A stretch of DNA of 27,503 bases from a virus. The stretch lies in the IMG/VR virus record IMGVR_UViG_3300009154_004075, positions 1 to 27,503 of that record. One strand, 5' to 3'. This document shows, one piece after another, positions 20,409 through 27,503 of this stretch. The notes under the pieces are model-generated. The model searched no databases. It had not been told where the DNA came from and was given only the letters and a program-made list of their open reading frames with translations. Each line of letters opens with the position of its first letter. Positions within the stretch are counted from its first letter, which is position 1. A program made the translations under genes and the position numbers.

Positions 20409-23065
20409 TCAAAGTCAAACAAGTTGGTAAATGTGTTTTCTGTGTTGGTTGCTGATGCCAGATCCCATTCCAACACACCCAGCAGGTTGTCGACCTTTTG
20501 ATCCACAACTGTGGCTTCCATGAGGCCGTCATCAAATGGCAGTTCAGTAAACCAAGTGGGCAGACGTTGTTCATCTGTGGGATAACCGATACTGGTCCAG
20601 CCCAAGGCATTGGACTTGAGTTTACACACAATAGTTTTCATACCATCCACAATCTGCATTGAATAGTTGTCTCCATTCATTCTGCGCATCTGGTTCCAGT
20701 TCATTGCGGCTCGCACATGTCCTGGCATGTTGGCTTTGCCCAGTCGAGCCTCTTCAGCCGCATACTTGGTCAAATTGTTCACACGCTTGGGACTGCCTTT
20801 CTCCCAACCTGGTCGTTCCATGAACTCATACTTGAACTCACGTATACGTTCCACAATCTCATCCTTGCCAGCACCAGACAGTAGTTTATTTAGGATTTCT
20901 AACAGGAACTCTTGAATAACTCGGGGAGTATCTGAACGCTTTAGGTCAAGTCCTGTGGCCTTGGTTTTGCCAATTGAGCCATTAACATCCAATCGCTTGC
21001 CTTCAATGTCAATGGCATTCACAGCATAACGCTTCTTGGTAATGAACAGGCCACGGTCCGCTACTGTTTCTCGACCACACTTGATCAGTTCACCCATGTC
21101 TCGGGGACAATGGAAAGCCTGTTCCATGAAGCCAGGGAAACTTGAGTTGACCTGCTCAGCAAGGCTGTCATACAGTTGAATACAAGTTTCTTTCGACCAT
21201 GCCATCCTGCCTTCTTCAACTTCCTTCTTGAGTGCCGGCCATGCAGAGAAATAACACGAGTCTGTGTCGCCGTATATGACCGACTTGCCAACGTGATCAT
21301 ATTCGCCTGTGATGCACTCATTGAGATATGCGTCCATGTGTTTTGCAATACTACGACCAGTGAGCGTTGTGGACTGCCCAATACGCTTGTCAAAGAACCT
21401 ACAGCCCGGGTTAAGAATAGCCCCGTAGAGACTGTTGAGGTTAATCTTTTTAACCAACTGCCGTTTGTCCCAGAAAGCAATCTCTTTGGCATCCTTTGCG
21501 TCCTTCTTGCGAGCCTGTAGTTCCTTGCGTTCACTGTACCAACGTTCCAGCAAGCCGGGGATGATACCTTTCTTTTCGTAAGTAAAGATTGTGCCATTGG
21601 CACTGAGTATCCAGGGTTGGTTGGAATCAAACATCATGTGCCATATTTCAGCACCTGAATGCACAGTCTCTTCTCCTGACTGCCAATCAATGGTGATCTC
21701 TGTGCCACGTTGTTGTTCCATCACTGCTGTATATTCCAGGGTGGCAAACAAGCCTTCCCAGGCAGCCGCAAAACTCTGTCCCTTGGCCATGTTGCTTTTG
21801 ATCAAGTGATCAGTCATCACCGGACGCAGTTGTCCTACAATGGTTTCTGGCCCCATGTTGAGCGCACGAATAGCCGAGGGATAGAGACTGTTGATGTCGA
21901 CTGAACCGATCCATTCGTGGACACCTTTCTTGGGATAAGCAACATAGGCACCTGCCGCCTGTGTGTCTTCGTCTGTGAGTCGTTGTCGGCGGTTGGGCAC
22001 AACCATTCCACGTTCATGTGCTTCATTGATAATTGCCTGTTCAGTTACAGCCACCGCTCCCATTGTGGTTTGCAGTAGCACAGTATTGGCGTGAGCCAAT
22101 TCATTGGCCAATTCCAAGAAGCGTAACTTCTTGTCCATCTTGGCGATAAGCATAGTATCTTGACGATTGTATTCGATAAACGTCTTGAAGTGTTGATTGT
22201 ATAAACTATCCAGTGTGCCTTCAAACTGTGTTTTGCGTTCACCCAGTTCGTATTCCGATATGGCATCTAGACTATAAGAATGGCGTTCTTCATAGGTATA
22301 CTTGCGATACAGTTGCATATAGTCCATATGCACCCGACCAATCAAGTCATAGGTTTCATTCTCAGCACCAAAGCGTTCAAACATGCGCTTCTTGGGCAGT
22401 TGATTCCACAAACAAAAACGTCTTGTGTCATCTTTTGACAGCACTCGTGTGGCTCTGTTGATGGTGTAGGGAATATCATAGCCTTCTGAGTTCCAACCTG
22501 TCAGGATGTCTGCGTCTTCAATCAAGTCCAAAAAAGTCTTGATCATTTCAGATTCTTGTTCAAATAGGATTGTGTTTTCAAAGTCAGCCACAAGATCCTG
22601 TGCTGTGGCCCAGGTCATGCTTCTTGGAGGTACTGCCAGGGTTACCAGTTGATCTAGCCAATCTAGATAGACTGAAATTGCAGTAATGGGATTAAAAGGG
22701 TCTGATACAGGTGAGAAGCCGCGATTTTTATCAAACGCCACCTCAATATCAAAAAACGCTGTGTGAAGTTCAGGTGCGTCTTGGTCCTTGTAGTTTTCTT
22801 CAAGGCATCTGAATATGGGATTGATGTCGCTTTCATACAGCGGCCGATGGCTGTGAACGCGGACTTCCTTGCGGAACTCTTTGTTGTTGCGTGTGGAGAA
22901 TCTTGCGACGGGTGTGCCATAGATACTTTGAAACTTGCCTCGGGGATCATCATAGTAGAAGATATAGTTGGCAGGATACTCTCTATACTCTCGTTCGCCA
23001 TTGCGGCGTTCTACCACGTGAATGCGATCGTGCTCACGATCAAATAGTGCGTCAATATAACTCAT
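20405..23065 (-). CDS. Family B DNA polymerase (gp43 type)
   Basis: An 886-residue protein, near the 898 of T4 gp43, with all motifs intact. The 3'-5' exonuclease has FFDIE (D106, E108), TGWNSEGYDIPY around 189-200 and EYNRQDT around 298-304. The polymerase has motif A SVDINSLYPSAIR (390-397 core), motif B KKINLNSLYG (539-548) and motif C IYGDTDSCYFS (598-603 core) with its two catalytic Asp. The C-terminus NTFTNLFDFE is a clamp-binding peptide of the T4 gp43 kind. A ribosome binding site GGAG lies five bases before the ATG. This is the phage replicative polymerase, working with the clamp encoded two genes later. If the DNA carries 7-deazaguanine, it would have to copy a modified template, but nothing unusual in the active site is visible. 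Confidence 0.98.
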   Translation of the reverse strand: MSYIDALFDREHDRIHVVERRNGEREYREYPANYIFYYDDPRGKFQSIYGTPVARFSTRNNKEFRKEVRVHSHRPLYESDINPIFRCLEENYKDQDAPELHTAFFDIEVAFDKNRGFSPVSDPFNPITAISVYLDWLDQLVTLAVPPRSMTWATAQDLVADFENTILFEQESEMIKTFLDLIEDADILTGWNSEGYDIPYTINRATRVLSKDDTRRFCLWNQLPKKRMFERFGAENETYDLIGRVHMDYMQLYRKYTYEERHSYSLDAISEYELGERKTQFEGTLDSLYNQHFKTFIEYNRQDTMLIAKMDKKLRFLELANELAHANTVLLQTTMGAVAVTEQAIINEAHERGMVVPNRRQRLTDEDTQAAGAYVAYPKKGVHEWIGSVDINSLYPSAIRALNMGPETIVGQLRPVMTDHLIKSNMAKGQSFAAAWEGLFATLEYTAVMEQQRGTEITIDWQSGEETVHSGAEIWHMMFDSNQPWILSANGTIFTYEKKGIIPGLLERWYSERKELQARKKDAKDAKEIAFWDKRQLVKKINLNSLYGAILNPGCRFFDKRIGQSTTLTGRSIAKHMDAYLNECITGEYDHVGKSVIYGDTDSCYFSAWPALKKEVEEGRMAWSKETCIQLYDSLAEQVNSSFPGFMEQAFHCPRDMGELIKCGRETVADRGLFITKKRYAVNAIDIEGKRLDVNGSIGKTKATGLDLKRSDTPRVIQEFLLEILNKLLSGAGKDEIVERIREFKYEFMERPGWEKGSPKRVNNLTKYAAEEARLGKANMPGHVRAAMNWNQMRRMNGDNYSMQIVDGMKTIVCKLKSNALGWTSIGYPTDEQRLPTWFTELPFDDGLMEATVVDQKVDNLLGVLEWDLASATNTENTFTNLFDFE

Positions 23066-23131
23066 TTGTCTCCATTTGTGGCTGGTTGGCCATGATTCAT
23101 GCTCGTACCGTGAGCGACTCGTGTGTATATA

Positions 23132-23719
23132 TCAGTTTACAAAATGTCGGATATTATCTTCATCTAGATATGGTACAGTTTTGTTCCAAAGAATAATATC
23201 ACTGTCATAAAAAAATGCCAAATGATTTGTATTCAGTTGACCATGTAATTTTTGCAGTTCTAAGTATACCTGTTGTTTTTCAATTGAAGGAACTTCATAC
23301 CATAGGACACTTAGTAGATTTATATCTATTTGGTGACTCTTAAGATACCTTTGAGTAAGATAATTTGTAGAGATTTTTTTACTAATAGGTATCCATTTGA
23401 TTTTGTCTGCTCTTGAACCTAGACTCCATGTGATAGGATACGAATGTATGTCCATCACAGCATGAGTATAGATTTTTTGCCATTCGGGGTCTTGAAGCAT
23501 GCGTGATAAATTATTTTTAACTAGAAATTCTGCGGTGCCCTTGAAATGGCGTTCAATTGGATCTCTCAAATGTCCAAATATATGATAATCATCACCCAGT
23601 TGATCAAGTTGTTGTAATTGCCAACCTTGTGTCTTGAATGCCATGGTAAATGTGGTGCTGGCATTTTTGGTAATAGGCAAGTAGGCCACCGGTTTATAAG
23701 GATATACGTATACGTCCAT
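23132..23719 (-). CDS. Sulfotransferase-like protein, copy 2 (AT-rich)
   Basis: A 195-residue protein. VAYLPITKNASTTFTMAFK near residues 12-30 resembles the sulfotransferase 5'-phosphosulfate loop, and FGHLRDPIERHFKGTAEFLV the 3'-phosphate motif (RDPxxRxxKG). It is short and divergent, with the sulfotransferase/glycan-kinase-like P-loop fold as the best reading. The same two blocks occur in the protein at 17811-18473, so the two are distant relatives. The gene is AT-rich (15 G/C in the 60 bases 23341-23400), unlike the polymerase downstream, suggesting separate origin. The ATG at 23719 follows the membrane protein stop by one base. The acceptor is unknown. Confidence 0.65.
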   Translation of the reverse strand: MDVYVYPYKPVAYLPITKNASTTFTMAFKTQGWQLQQLDQLGDDYHIFGHLRDPIERHFKGTAEFLVKNNLSRMLQDPEWQKIYTHAVMDIHSYPITWSLGSRADKIKWIPISKKISTNYLTQRYLKSHQIDINLLSVLWYEVPSIEKQQVYLELQKLHGQLNTNHLAFFYDSDIILWNKTVPYLDEDNIRHFVN

Positions 23720-23720
23720 T

Positions 23721-24026
23721 TTAACTTAGCAAAATTAGTTTGATTAAACCAGTTGAGTCAATAACACTCAGTATCAAATAGTTGCCCAGAATACCAAAAC
23801 TGCCTCTTGTGTAAGCACACCAAGCCATGATTAAACATCCTGTGATAAATGCCACATACAGCGGAATGAATGGCAAGTTGGGCACCATGATGGCATAGGT
23901 TAGACTACAGCCAAAGGATATTGCCCAGCCCAACATCTCCAGACAAAAACGCAGGGGATAATTTTGAAAGTCTTTGCGCACATAGTCTGCGATAGAACTT
24001 TGCCATTCTCTGAATGACTGTGTCAT
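23721..24026 (-). CDS. Small multi-pass membrane protein
   Basis: 101 residues. After a polar start (MTQSFREWQSSIADYVRKDF) come three likely membrane helices around LGWAISFGCSLTYAIMV, IPLYVAFITGCLIMAWCAY and GILGNYLILSVIDSTGLIKL. The charge pattern and loops NLPFIP and TRGSFG resemble small inner-membrane proteins of T4-like phages, function unknown to me. The start at 24026 has AGGAGG about ten bases upstream; the frame is open to 24083, but that reading overlaps the radical SAM gene. It could alter host membrane transport or superinfection, without evidence. Confidence 0.72.
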   Translation of the reverse strand: MTQSFREWQSSIADYVRKDFQNYPLRFCLEMLGWAISFGCSLTYAIMVPNLPFIPLYVAFITGCLIMAWCAYTRGSFGILGNYLILSVIDSTGLIKLILLS

Positions 24027-24028
24027 AT

Positions 24029-25099
24029 CTACAGCCCTCCTGCAAACCAAGTCTGTGGTAGGGGACGCACCTGTTGCAGACATTCTAAGGCTGTTTGGTA
24101 TTCGGGGTGGGCAGGGTTGAATACATCATGAAATAAAAATTCATCTGTACTGTAAGTACCTACATTAATTATTTTGCAATAATCGACCTGGTCAGCATCA
24201 TAGTTCATGCTCATGTCATAGAAAGATTTCATTTGTTGATAATTTTGTTGCTGTACAACCATACGAGTGTGTAAGGTCATGCCAATTTCTTTTTTCTTTT
24301 GTTGGAGCCAGGACAGGTTATCTAGTATGTCATTCCAGTGGCCCCCTCGTCTGAGACGCTGATATGTGTCTGGCTCGGCAGCATCTACTGTGACAGTTAT
24401 ATTTTCTATCTTTGATTCAATACCTATTATTTTGTGCCAAAACTTCTTGCATAGCAATCCATTGGTTTGAATCCATATTTTCAAATTGGGAAAATTTTCC
24501 GTTTTGATATTTTGTAAAAAATTCAACAGCATGGGGCTAGCAAACAACTCTCCACTGGTACTTAAATGCAAAGTTATAGTTTCGTTAGTCGGATTTAAAA
24601 ATAGATTGTCTGTTAAAATTTTGCCCAACCGCTCATTTCTTTCAACTTCTTCTGGTTTAAGTTTATAAATTGATGTTCTACAACTGGGGCAACTCAAGTT
24701 GCAAGTTTTATCACCGGCTAAAAAAATTTCTTTGGGCCACTTAAATTGATCAGGATGATCAATTGAATCAAGATCCACTGACCCCAGTTGTGACCTTCCG
24801 ACCAATTGATCATTGACAATTACTCCACATCTTTTTTCATTGCAATAATCATAAGTGCCGCGAGTGATTGATCGTCTGATATCTACTGCCAGTGGAGAAC
24901 TTAGCATTGATGTCAAGGAATCCTGTAAAATATTGCCAACTACGGCGCCCATCCACGCAGAACATCCACACATAATCACGTCTCCGTCAGGATCAATGGT
25001 GATGGTACTATATGGCTGTAGACAAAACTTGCCTGCAAAATTTTTGGCGGCAAATTTGGTATAATATTTTTGGTTGGCAGATACGATAGGAATAATCAA
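24029..25099 (-). CDS. Radical SAM protein with an N-terminal SPASM-like domain
   Basis: A 356-residue protein. Its first 100 residues carry a cysteine set typical of a SPASM/twitch region: FCLQPYSTITIDPDGDVIMC, CSAWM and CNEKRCG, with C26, C44, C46, C86 and C91. The radical SAM core comes after it, starting AGDKTCNLSCPSCRTSI (C133, C137, C140), then LHLSTSGELFASP and IWIQTNGLLCKKFW. In most SPASM proteins the order is core first. The reaction and substrate are unknown; peptide or protein modification is a family-based guess. The start is TTG 25099, overlapping the dsbA stop as TTGA. The gene is moderately AT-rich (21 G/C in bases 24481-24540). Confidence 0.82.
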   Translation of the reverse strand: MIIPIVSANQKYYTKFAAKNFAGKFCLQPYSTITIDPDGDVIMCGCSAWMGAVVGNILQDSLTSMLSSPLAVDIRRSITRGTYDYCNEKRCGVIVNDQLVGRSQLGSVDLDSIDHPDQFKWPKEIFLAGDKTCNLSCPSCRTSIYKLKPEEVERNERLGKILTDNLFLNPTNETITLHLSTSGELFASPMLLNFLQNIKTENFPNLKIWIQTNGLLCKKFWHKIIGIESKIENITVTVDAAEPDTYQRLRRGGHWNDILDNLSWLQQKKKEIGMTLHTRMVVQQQNYQQMKSFYDMSMNYDADQVDYCKIINVGTYSTDEFLFHDVFNPAHPEYQTALECLQQVRPLPQTWFAGGL

Positions 25100-25362
25100 A
25101 GTGTCTTGCCCACAGTTTCCAAGATGGTGTTTAACTCGTCATGATCTCGATTGGTCTCGCCCAGTTTGGCCTTGTGAGCAATCTTGATTGCTTTCTTTAA
25201 GGTAGCAGGTTTGATTTCCAATTCTTCTGCAATGGCCTTGATGGTGTCATTTAGGCCTTCGTTCAGTGTGTCAACTTCGTGAAGCACTTGCATGCCTTCG
25301 TTGATCAGTTGGGTGAGTTTGGCTTTGGCTTCGCCGTTGAAAGTGCGGTTATAATCGCTCAT
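25096..25362 (-). CDS. dsbA: DsbA-type double-stranded DNA-binding protein
   Basis: An 88-residue, fully helical protein, the same size as T4 DsbA (89). It begins MSDYNRTFNGEAKAKLTQLI, continues with a second helix around LHEVDTLNEGLNDTIKAIAE, then LEIKPATLKKAIKIAHKAKL (a helix-turn-helix-like piece) and ends LNTILETVGKTL. T4 DsbA binds late promoter regions and modulates late transcription; homologues in cyanophages look just like this. AAGGAG is seven bases before the ATG, and a sigma70-like promoter 20-50 bases upstream drives the gene. Its stop overlaps the next gene's TTG start. Confidence 0.82.
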   Translation of the reverse strand: MSDYNRTFNGEAKAKLTQLINEGMQVLHEVDTLNEGLNDTIKAIAEELEIKPATLKKAIKIAHKAKLGETNRDHDELNTILETVGKTL

Positions 25363-25381
25363 GTGTTCTCCTTGATCATGT

Positions 25382-25410
25382 AGTATACATTGATATATTT
25401 AGAAAAGCAA
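25382..25410 (-). promoter_or_regulatory. Sigma70-like promoter upstream of dsbA
   Basis: Minus strand TTGCTT (25410-25405), a 17-base spacer and TATACT (25387-25382). The -10 is one base from consensus and the -35 keeps TTG. The dsbA ribosome binding site and ATG follow within 20 bases. A run of seven T (25431-25425, minus strand) precedes it. Confidence 0.65.
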
Positions 25411-25424
25411 TGGGTTTGGCTAAG

Positions 25425-25515
25425 AAAAAAATGGTCACTTTGCGGATCACGGTAGCGAATCGCTTTCCACGCCCAGCACCCGGGCACCCTCGCAACTAGT
25501 GCGGTCCTAAGGGTG
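25425..25515 (-). ncRNA. Structured, GC-rich non-coding stretch with three hairpins (possible terminator or small RNA)
   Basis: The gap 25363-25518 (156 bases) has no convincing ORF. On either strand it can form three hairpins: CACCCTCGCA/TGCG...AGGGTG (25485-25515, ten pairs with a six-base bulge), GCCC/GGGC (25471-25485, seven-base loop) and AGCG/CGCT (25454-25464). In the direction of transcription these follow the stop of the 656-residue gene and are followed, after about 20 bases, by seven T. The distance from the last hairpin to the T run is too long for a textbook terminator, so a processed 3' end or a small RNA is also possible. I could not fold it as a tRNA. Confidence 0.4.
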
Positions 25516-25518
25516 TTC

Positions 25519-27489
25519 TTATGATTGGATGATTTGTCGCAATAACTCTCTGCGACTTTCACGCACAGGAGTTTTTGGCTGTTGTTGCTTGGCTTTTTCT
25601 TGAGCCCGGGCCTTTTGACCCACACGCCGGACCATGGCTTGATATTCTGGACCATAGTCGGCTTCTTTAGGTGGCACATAGTCGTCCTTGGCCTCCGACA
25701 CACCTTGCTCTTTTAAACTTTGCAAATGCTGTGCTAATGATCTGTCACCAATACCACTGGCATTATTATGTGTCCACTCACGTTCAACTGCGGTATCTCC
25801 GCTCCTACTAGTCACTGGAGAACTAAGAGAAATACGACCATGTTTTGGATGCGTCATTGATGCTCCGTACTCACCTTGGTTGTATGCCCAGCCATATTGT
25901 TTTGCTAACTCGGCAGACTCGGTCCGAACACCTTCCGCCATGCCTTTTTTGTCTTTTTTTGCTTTTCTTTCAGCGGCTCTGCGGGCAGTTTCTTGCGGTG
26001 TTACTGTTGCACCGTCGGAGTAATACTTGGCACCGGCACCGTCTTTGGCTTTGTCGATAGCACTTCGTGCTTTTAAGCCTGCTATGGCGTTTCTGAACTG
26101 TCTGGTTGTTTCTATATCATCATCAGTGTAGCCTTCCGCCACACCTTGCTCGATAACATCAACACCGGTTTTGACCTGTGGGCTCAACATGCGTGTGATC
26201 TCACTGGCTTTGTTTTGAATGATTTGCTTGCCGACTTCGACATTCTGTGGAGTAAGTCCACCGGCTATCTTGGCAATTTTATCAACTACAGGAAGCACTG
26301 GACTTGGCCGGGAACCAAATATGCCTTCCGCTACACCTTTTTTAGTATCAAACTGTGCCACAGGCTTACCATTGACCATGGCCATGATAGGTGCGCCCAG
26401 CATCTTGGCCTGTACAAATTTAACATCAGGATATTGTTGTTGGATACTGGCCATCCAGGATTTACGATCCTGGCCTGTGCTTTCTGCCATCTCTTCCTTG
26501 TCTACTGCAGGTGTTGGAGTAGCATTGGGTTTTGGCTTTAATGAGGCCAGCATGTCGGCCTCTGTTCCGAACAATATTGATTCCATTTGTCCAGGAGTTT
26601 TACCAAGCGAGGCACACCAGATAACTCTTAGTGGGTATGGAATAGCATTCCAAAATGCCATGTCTTTTTGTCTCTCTTCAGCCGCTGATTCAATTCCTGC
26701 TTCGCGCTCTAATTCAAGAGTGACAAGATCATAGATGGCAGCCACTTCTTTTGTCATATTCTGTTCTGCACTATGAAAATCATCAGGTCCGTAATATGAT
26801 CCGGTAATTTTTCCACCTAGATGCTGAACTTGGTACCCACTCAGTGCAATAGCATGTTTTTTCCTTGCCGCATTATTGTCAATACCATATAAATCAGTGG
26901 ACACACGCTCAAGGAATTTTTTACCTTGCGGGGTCAACCATAGTGCCGCTTGTGTTGCACTGATTTCGGCCTGGCCCTGTCTGCTTTCAATGTAGGCCAT
27001 TATCTGTGCAATTGCTCTGGTATATGGTCTATTATCGATTACACTAACTGCTCCAACAGGAGCCTGTTGAGAGGCAGGGTCGTTTAGGAAAGGCGAGCCA
27101 AATATCTTATTATCTTGTTGACTCAAGGCCGCAGCCATTTCAATATTACCATTACTGGCCATTAGTTTTTGTTTGGCATACTGTAAGAAACGCTCACGCT
27201 TTTCTGTATCTTCTTCCCACTCATCGGCTTCCGCCAAACGATATGCTGGCAGCATACTTCTAAAATAATGTAATAATTTTTCAGCAACCCGTTCCGGATA
27301 GTCTTCGTATTCTTTACCTAAATTGTATTGTAGTCCATGAAATGCCTGTTGTATATAACGACCAGCAGGGTGCGAAATATTATCGCCTGCATCTACAATT
27401 TGCAAAATAGTATCTTCGGTGAATCCGGGACTGTTTACTATTTTGGCAACTTTCTGTCGCAATGCATTTGCATCCATACTCGGAGTCAT
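25519..27489 (-). CDS. Large modular phage protein with repeated prohead-protease-like motifs
   Basis: A 656-residue protein starting MTPSMDANALRQKVAKIVNS; no family recognised. Residues 1 to about 310 are a helical, folded-looking region (YAKQKLMASNGNIEMAAALS, QGQAEISATQAALWLTPQGK). The rest is modular. KKGVAEG (383-389), EQGVAEG (447-453), KKGMAEG (514-520) and EQGVSEA (594-600) separate pieces of 64, 67 and 80 residues and a 57-residue tail, with a possible degenerate first copy EEMAES at 332-337. The repeated G-[VM]-[AS]-E-[GA] resembles the T4 gp21 prohead-protease site ([IL]-x-E before A or G). This suggests a capsid-internal protein cut into small domains during head maturation. The C-terminal tail is basic (VGQKARAQEKAKQQQPKTPV). 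The start lacks a strong ribosome binding site; the upstream context is cut by the window. Confidence 0.75.
   Translation of the reverse strand: MTPSMDANALRQKVAKIVNSPGFTEDTILQIVDAGDNISHPAGRYIQQAFHGLQYNLGKEYEDYPERVAEKLLHYFRSMLPAYRLAEADEWEEDTEKRERFLQYAKQKLMASNGNIEMAAALSQQDNKIFGSPFLNDPASQQAPVGAVSVIDNRPYTRAIAQIMAYIESRQGQAEISATQAALWLTPQGKKFLERVSTDLYGIDNNAARKKHAIALSGYQVQHLGGKITGSYYGPDDFHSAEQNMTKEVAAIYDLVTLELEREAGIESAAEERQKDMAFWNAIPYPLRVIWCASLGKTPGQMESILFGTEADMLASLKPKPNATPTPAVDKEEMAESTGQDRKSWMASIQQQYPDVKFVQAKMLGAPIMAMVNGKPVAQFDTKKGVAEGIFGSRPSPVLPVVDKIAKIAGGLTPQNVEVGKQIIQNKASEITRMLSPQVKTGVDVIEQGVAEGYTDDDIETTRQFRNAIAGLKARSAIDKAKDGAGAKYYSDGATVTPQETARRAAERKAKKDKKGMAEGVRTESAELAKQYGWAYNQGEYGASMTHPKHGRISLSSPVTSRSGDTAVEREWTHNNASGIGDRSLAQHLQSLKEQGVSEAKDDYVPPKEADYGPEYQAMVRRVGQKARAQEKAKQQQPKTPVRESRRELLRQIIQS
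25690..26343 (-). repeat. Four dispersed copies of a G-[VM]-[AS]-E-[GA] coding repeat
   Basis: Codons at 26343-26323, 26151-26131, 25950-25930 and 25710-25690 encode KKGVAEG, EQGVAEG, KKGMAEG and EQGVSEA. On the minus strand the DNA reads GGTGTAGCGGAAGGC, GGTGTGGCGGAAGGC, GGCATGGCGGAAGGT and GGTGTGTCGGAGGCC, so the nucleotide sequence is also largely kept. The segments between them do not resemble each other, which points to a repeated junction rather than a repeated domain. Confidence 0.8.
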
Positions 27490-27503
27490 TCTTGATATAA
27501 ATT

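Noticed and set aside
23066-23131. Promoter or small ORF (12 codons) before the polymerase
   Set aside because: TATATA-like bases occur but no -35 fits at 16-18 bases, and the ORF has no support; only the GGAG ribosome site is convincing.
25425-25515. A tRNA gene in the GC-rich gap
   Set aside because: No seven-base acceptor stem, anticodon arm and T-loop consensus could be aligned on either strand.
25359-25703. A 114-codon minus-strand ORF crossing the end of the large modular gene and the dsbA leader
   Set aside because: It overlaps the modular gene in another frame, covers the hairpins and dsbA promoter, and its start lies inside the other gene with no ribosome site.
771-26734. All plus-strand ORFs, some of 100-172 codons (for example 3202-3720, 5758-6111, 26219-26734)
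   Set aside because: Each lies antisense to a minus-strand gene with recognised motifs or clear coupling, and their translations show no family features.

Overview
This window looks like part of a tailed phage genome of the T4-like (cyanophage or other aquatic myovirus) kind. The evidence is a complete family B DNA polymerase with a clamp-binding tail (gp43 type), a gp45-type sliding clamp, a DsbA-type DNA-binding protein, and a flap-type 5'-3' exonuclease cut by the window edge. Around them sits a dense set of small accessory genes typical of aquatic T4-like phages. Every gene I can support is on the minus strand, so transcription runs from 27.5 kb towards base 1. Genes are tightly packed, many joined by ATGA, TTGA, GTGA or TAATG overlaps. 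No gap exceeds 160 bases. I see no tRNA, CRISPR array, integrase or insertion sequence. The host cannot be named from the sequence.

Layout in transcription order. (1) 27489-25519: a large modular protein with four repeats of the form G-[VM]-[AS]-E-[GA], spaced 64-80 residues apart, resembling T4-type prohead-protease sites. (2) 25518-25363: the longest gap, with three small hairpins and then a sigma70-like promoter for dsbA. (3) 25362-23132: dsbA, a radical SAM protein with a reversed domain order, a small membrane protein and a sulfotransferase-like protein, partly in AT-rich DNA. (4) 23065-18470: polymerase, a coiled-coil/methyltransferase-like protein and the sliding clamp, the last with its own promoter. 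(5) 18473-14639: a second sulfotransferase-like protein, a DpdA/TGT-type transglycosylase, two conserved proteins of unknown function, a T-fold (QueD-like) candidate and a small conserved protein. (6) 14635-9427: two 2-oxoglutarate oxygenase-like proteins, a GT-B glycosyltransferase, a GalE-like epimerase, a radical SAM/SPASM protein, a DUF6165-like protein and a miniature DegT-like protein. (7) 9425-7384: folE, a small membrane protein, a hidden 37-residue ORF, a HIT protein and queD, with promoters before folE and queD. (8) 7382-2145: two GT2 glycosyltransferases flanking a B12-type radical SAM protein, a methyltransferase and queE. (9) 2145-1: a frameshifted conserved protein, two SGNH-type hydrolases and the exonuclease.

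Two themes stand out. First, FolE, QueD and QueE make 7-carboxy-7-deazaguanine from GTP, and the DpdA-type enzyme is the family that puts 7-deazaguanines into DNA. The phage probably protects its genome this way. No queC is in the window, so the final base could be the carboxy form or a derivative, perhaps involving the T-fold protein beside dpdA. Second, there are many glycan and small-molecule enzymes (three glycosyltransferases, an epimerase, a DegT-like protein, two sulfotransferase-like proteins, two oxygenases, three radical SAM proteins besides QueE, two SGNH hydrolases). They suggest decoration of virion proteins or of the host surface. That is an inference from families and clustering; no substrate is visible.
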